Source: Lachnospiraceae bacterium UBA3645 (GTDB taxonomy: Bacteria > Bacillota > Clostridia > Lachnospirales > Lachnospiraceae). Taken from it: a stretch of DNA of 7,156 nt. A model generated the notes under the pieces. That model was given only the letters and a program-made list of their open reading frames with translations. It searched no databases and was not told where the DNA came from. Made by a program: the position numbers and the translations under genes. The stretch covers positions 1-7,156 of the forward strand of contig DFKM01000071.1 in NCBI GenBank assembly GCA_002373555.1. Reading direction: 5' to 3'. Below, piece by piece: positions 5,900 through 7,156 of the stretch; the first letter of the stretch is position 1, and every line of letters begins with the position of its first letter.

Positions 5900-6970
5900 T
5901 TATTCAAAGGAGCCTGCCATCTTGATATTTTCGCATACGCTCTGCAGTGCCTGCAGCATCCTCCAGCCGTTTTCCGATTCGATATTGCCTTCGCATTCGC
6001 AGAAGAAATAGTAGCTCCAGGGGGCGGTCCTGTCCGGTCTGCTCTTCAGGGAGCGCATATTGAACCCGTACTCCGCAAGCGCAGACAGCGCGCGGACAAG
6101 TGCGCCCGCCTCGTCTCTGACGGTAAACAGGAGAAGGAAGCGGTTGTCTTTAGCGGCCGGCTCTTTCATGCTCTTGGACAGAACGGCAAATCTGGTCGTG
6201 TTATCCATCGCGGTATTGATATGGCTGACGAGGTTCACCAGGCCGTACTCCCCTGCAGCCGTTTCACTGCCGATCGCGGCGACAGACCGGTCCCCTCTTT
6301 CGGCGACCTCCTTTGCGGCGGCAGCCGTGTTGACAAATTCTACGGTTTCCAGACCATGGTCTCTGATGAAATCCGCGCACTGACCGAGCGCCTGCGGATG
6401 ACTGATCACCGTCCGGATCTCGGATAACGACGCGCCCGGCACAGCCAGCAGATTCTGCACCACCGCAATATCATGCACATCATTCACGAACAGGTTCCCG
6501 AAATAGATGAGATCCATGACCTGGCTCACATCCCCGTTTGAGCTGTTCTCGATCGGAAGGAGCGCGTAATCGCACTCGCCGCTTTCCGCCGCAGCATAGG
6601 CCTCCTGAAAATTCCCGCAGCCGACAGTCTCGGCAAGCGGGAACACCTTTTTCGCCGCGATATGCGCGAAGGATCCGGGCACGCCGCTGACCGCCACTCT
6701 GGCGCCGGTCAGAAGCCTGCGCTGGTACTGCTTGGATACTTCGATATTGTTCTTCAGGAAGCTGACATAATACGGCCGAAGCTCTTCTTCTACCAGCAGG
6801 CTGTTCCGTTCGATCATCTCCGCTTCTCTTGCGGGATCCGTGATGCCGGTCCCCGTCGCGCGCTTGTATTCGGCAACGCCGTGGACCGCTTCCATGCGTT
6901 CCAGGAAGAGCTCGCGCATTTTTGCGTCCGTTTCGTTGATCTTTTTTCTTAAGACATCCAGATTTTCCAT
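5900..6970 (-). CDS. pheA: P-protein: chorismate mutase / prephenate dehydratase with ACT domain
   Basis: It converts chorismate to prephenate and then to phenylpyruvate, the committed route to phenylalanine. Residues 1 to about 87 are an AroQ chorismate mutase; counted against the E. coli enzyme (offset 3), Arg8, Arg25, Lys36, Asp45, Arg48 and Glu49 fall on the active-site residues. Residues about 90-268 are the dehydratase: PIENSSNGDV at 139-148, SHPQALGQC at 190-198, NTTRF at 257-261. The C-terminal ACT domain (about 275-356) has GALV at 289-292 and KSRP at 309-312, where many relatives have ESRP; it should bind phenylalanine for feedback inhibition. Length is 356 residues against 386 in E. 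coli. Start: the frame is open to an ATG at 7030, but those 20 extra codons are the terminator hairpin of the previous gene. The ATG at 6970 has AAAGGGG 4 nt upstream and begins the mutase helix, so it is chosen. First gene of the aromatic operon, 20 bp before the aroE-aroK fusion. Confidence 0.96.
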   Translation of the reverse strand: MENLDVLRKKINETDAKMRELFLERMEAVHGVAEYKRATGTGITDPAREAEMIERNSLLVEEELRPYYVSFLKNNIEVSKQYQRRLLTGARVAVSGVPGSFAHIAAKKVFPLAETVGCGNFQEAYAAAESGECDYALLPIENSSNGDVSQVMDLIYFGNLFVNDVHDIAVVQNLLAVPGASLSEIRTVISHPQALGQCADFIRDHGLETVEFVNTAAAAKEVAERGDRSVAAIGSETAAGEYGLVNLVSHINTAMDNTTRFAVLSKSMKEPAAKDNRFLLLFTVRDEAGALVRALSALAEYGFNMRSLKSRPDRTAPWSYYFFCECEGNIESENGWRMLQALQSVCENIKMAGSFE

Positions 6971-6978
6971 GTAACCCC

Positions 6979-7000
6979 TTTCGGCATCTGTTCGCCGAAA
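6979..7000 (-). promoter_or_regulatory. Leader hairpin next to the pheA ribosome site
   Basis: TTTCGGC (6979-6985) and GCCGAAA (6994-7000) form a perfect 7-bp stem with an 8-nt loop. In the transcript its first arm uses the T run of the preceding terminator, and its second arm runs into the AAAGGGG ribosome site of pheA (plus-strand 6975-6981). It could modulate access to the start, but no leader peptide or T-box is present. A functional role is inference. Confidence 0.35.
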
Positions 7001-7028
7001 AACGGCAGGCGGCCCTGCGGCCGCCTGC
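6998..7028 (-). terminator. Intrinsic terminator after pgi
   Basis: A perfect 10-bp GC-rich stem (7005-7014 with 7019-7028) closes a 4-nt loop and, read on the minus strand, is followed after two bases by TTTTT (plus-strand 6998-7002). It starts 18 bp after the pgi stop codon. It should end most pgi transcripts about 28 bp before the pheA start codon. Confidence 0.85.
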
Positions 7029-7046
7029 ATTCTACCATGATGGATC

Positions 7047-7156
7047 TTATTTGGTATATCCCGGTTTTCCGAGAAGCATGAACATATTTCTCTTATATGC
7101 TTCCACGCCGGGCTGGTTGAACGGATTCACACCAAGCATGTAGCCGCTCACGCCGC
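7047..7156 (-). CDS. pgi: Glucose-6-phosphate isomerase, C-terminal end (partial)
   Basis: Translating the minus strand from the window edge gives 35 residues ending in a TAA at 7049-7047. They contain [14 protein letters not shown] followed by KPGYTK at the very end. That block is the conserved C-terminal segment of glucose-6-phosphate isomerase, which interconverts glucose 6-phosphate and fructose 6-phosphate in glycolysis. The rest of the gene lies beyond the window. It is separated from pheA by 76 bp containing a strong terminator, so it is probably a neighbour and not functionally part of the aromatic operon. Confidence 0.92.
   Translation of the reverse strand, partial: GVSGYMLGVNPFNQPGVEAYKRNMFMLLGKPGYTK

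Noticed and set aside
6971..7030. ATG at 7030 extending pheA by 20 codons
   Set aside because: The extension is translated terminator stem (repeated Ala/Pro/Gly), whereas the ATG at 6970 starts the conserved mutase helix and has a ribosome site.
1..7156. CRISPR array, insertion sequence with transposase, prophage or defence genes
   Set aside because: No regularly spaced repeats, no transposase or phage-like proteins; all sizeable minus-strand frames are metabolic or regulatory genes.

Overview
The window looks like a chromosomal segment of a low-to-mid GC Gram-positive anaerobe, most likely a clostridium of the Lachnospiraceae type. This rests on the style of the proteins (a CdaR/PucR-type regulator, a clostridial P-protein, an AroE-AroK fusion, a short acidic protein of a type I associate with Lachnospiraceae), strong AGGAGG-like ribosome sites and classical sigma-A promoters. 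It is inference from remembered families; no search was run. Nearly all genes are on the minus strand; one small gene is on the plus strand.

Left part (1-2640, minus): a CdaR-type transcription regulator (1447-2640) is followed by an opine-dehydrogenase-family enzyme (117-1223). The start of a further gene follows, of which only five codons are in the window (1-17). The 223 bp between regulator and dehydrogenase hold a 23-bp perfect palindrome, a probable promoter and a small dyad at the expected transcription start. This looks like a regulator with its target operon, probably handling an opine-like N-(carboxyalkyl) amino acid whose identity the sequence does not give.

Middle (2641-3303): a 393-bp intergenic region contains the regulator's promoter and a 124-bp, four-armed inverted-repeat element built around the TGTCATTCTGAG / GAAGAATC motif (a REP/MITE-like repeat). 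It ends with a near-consensus promoter driving an 89-residue conserved protein of unknown function (3034-3303, plus). That gene converges on aroA with a 6-bp gap. Its best terminator lies inside the aroA coding sequence.

Right part (3310-7156, minus): the tail of pgi (glucose-6-phosphate isomerase) ends at a strong hairpin terminator. It is followed by pheA (chorismate mutase / prephenate dehydratase / ACT), a fused shikimate dehydrogenase-shikimate kinase, and aroA (EPSP synthase). The last three are tightly packed (20-bp gap, then an ATGA overlap) and form an aromatic amino acid operon: shikimate formation, its phosphorylation, EPSP synthesis, and the branch from chorismate to phenylpyruvate. 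Chorismate synthase and the early pathway steps are not in the window.

Most of the window is ordinary metabolism. The items most worth a second look are the cruciform repeat, the regulator/opine-dehydrogenase pair with its palindrome, the AroE-AroK fusion, and the terminator embedded in aroA. I did not find a clear new defence, mobile or RNA system.
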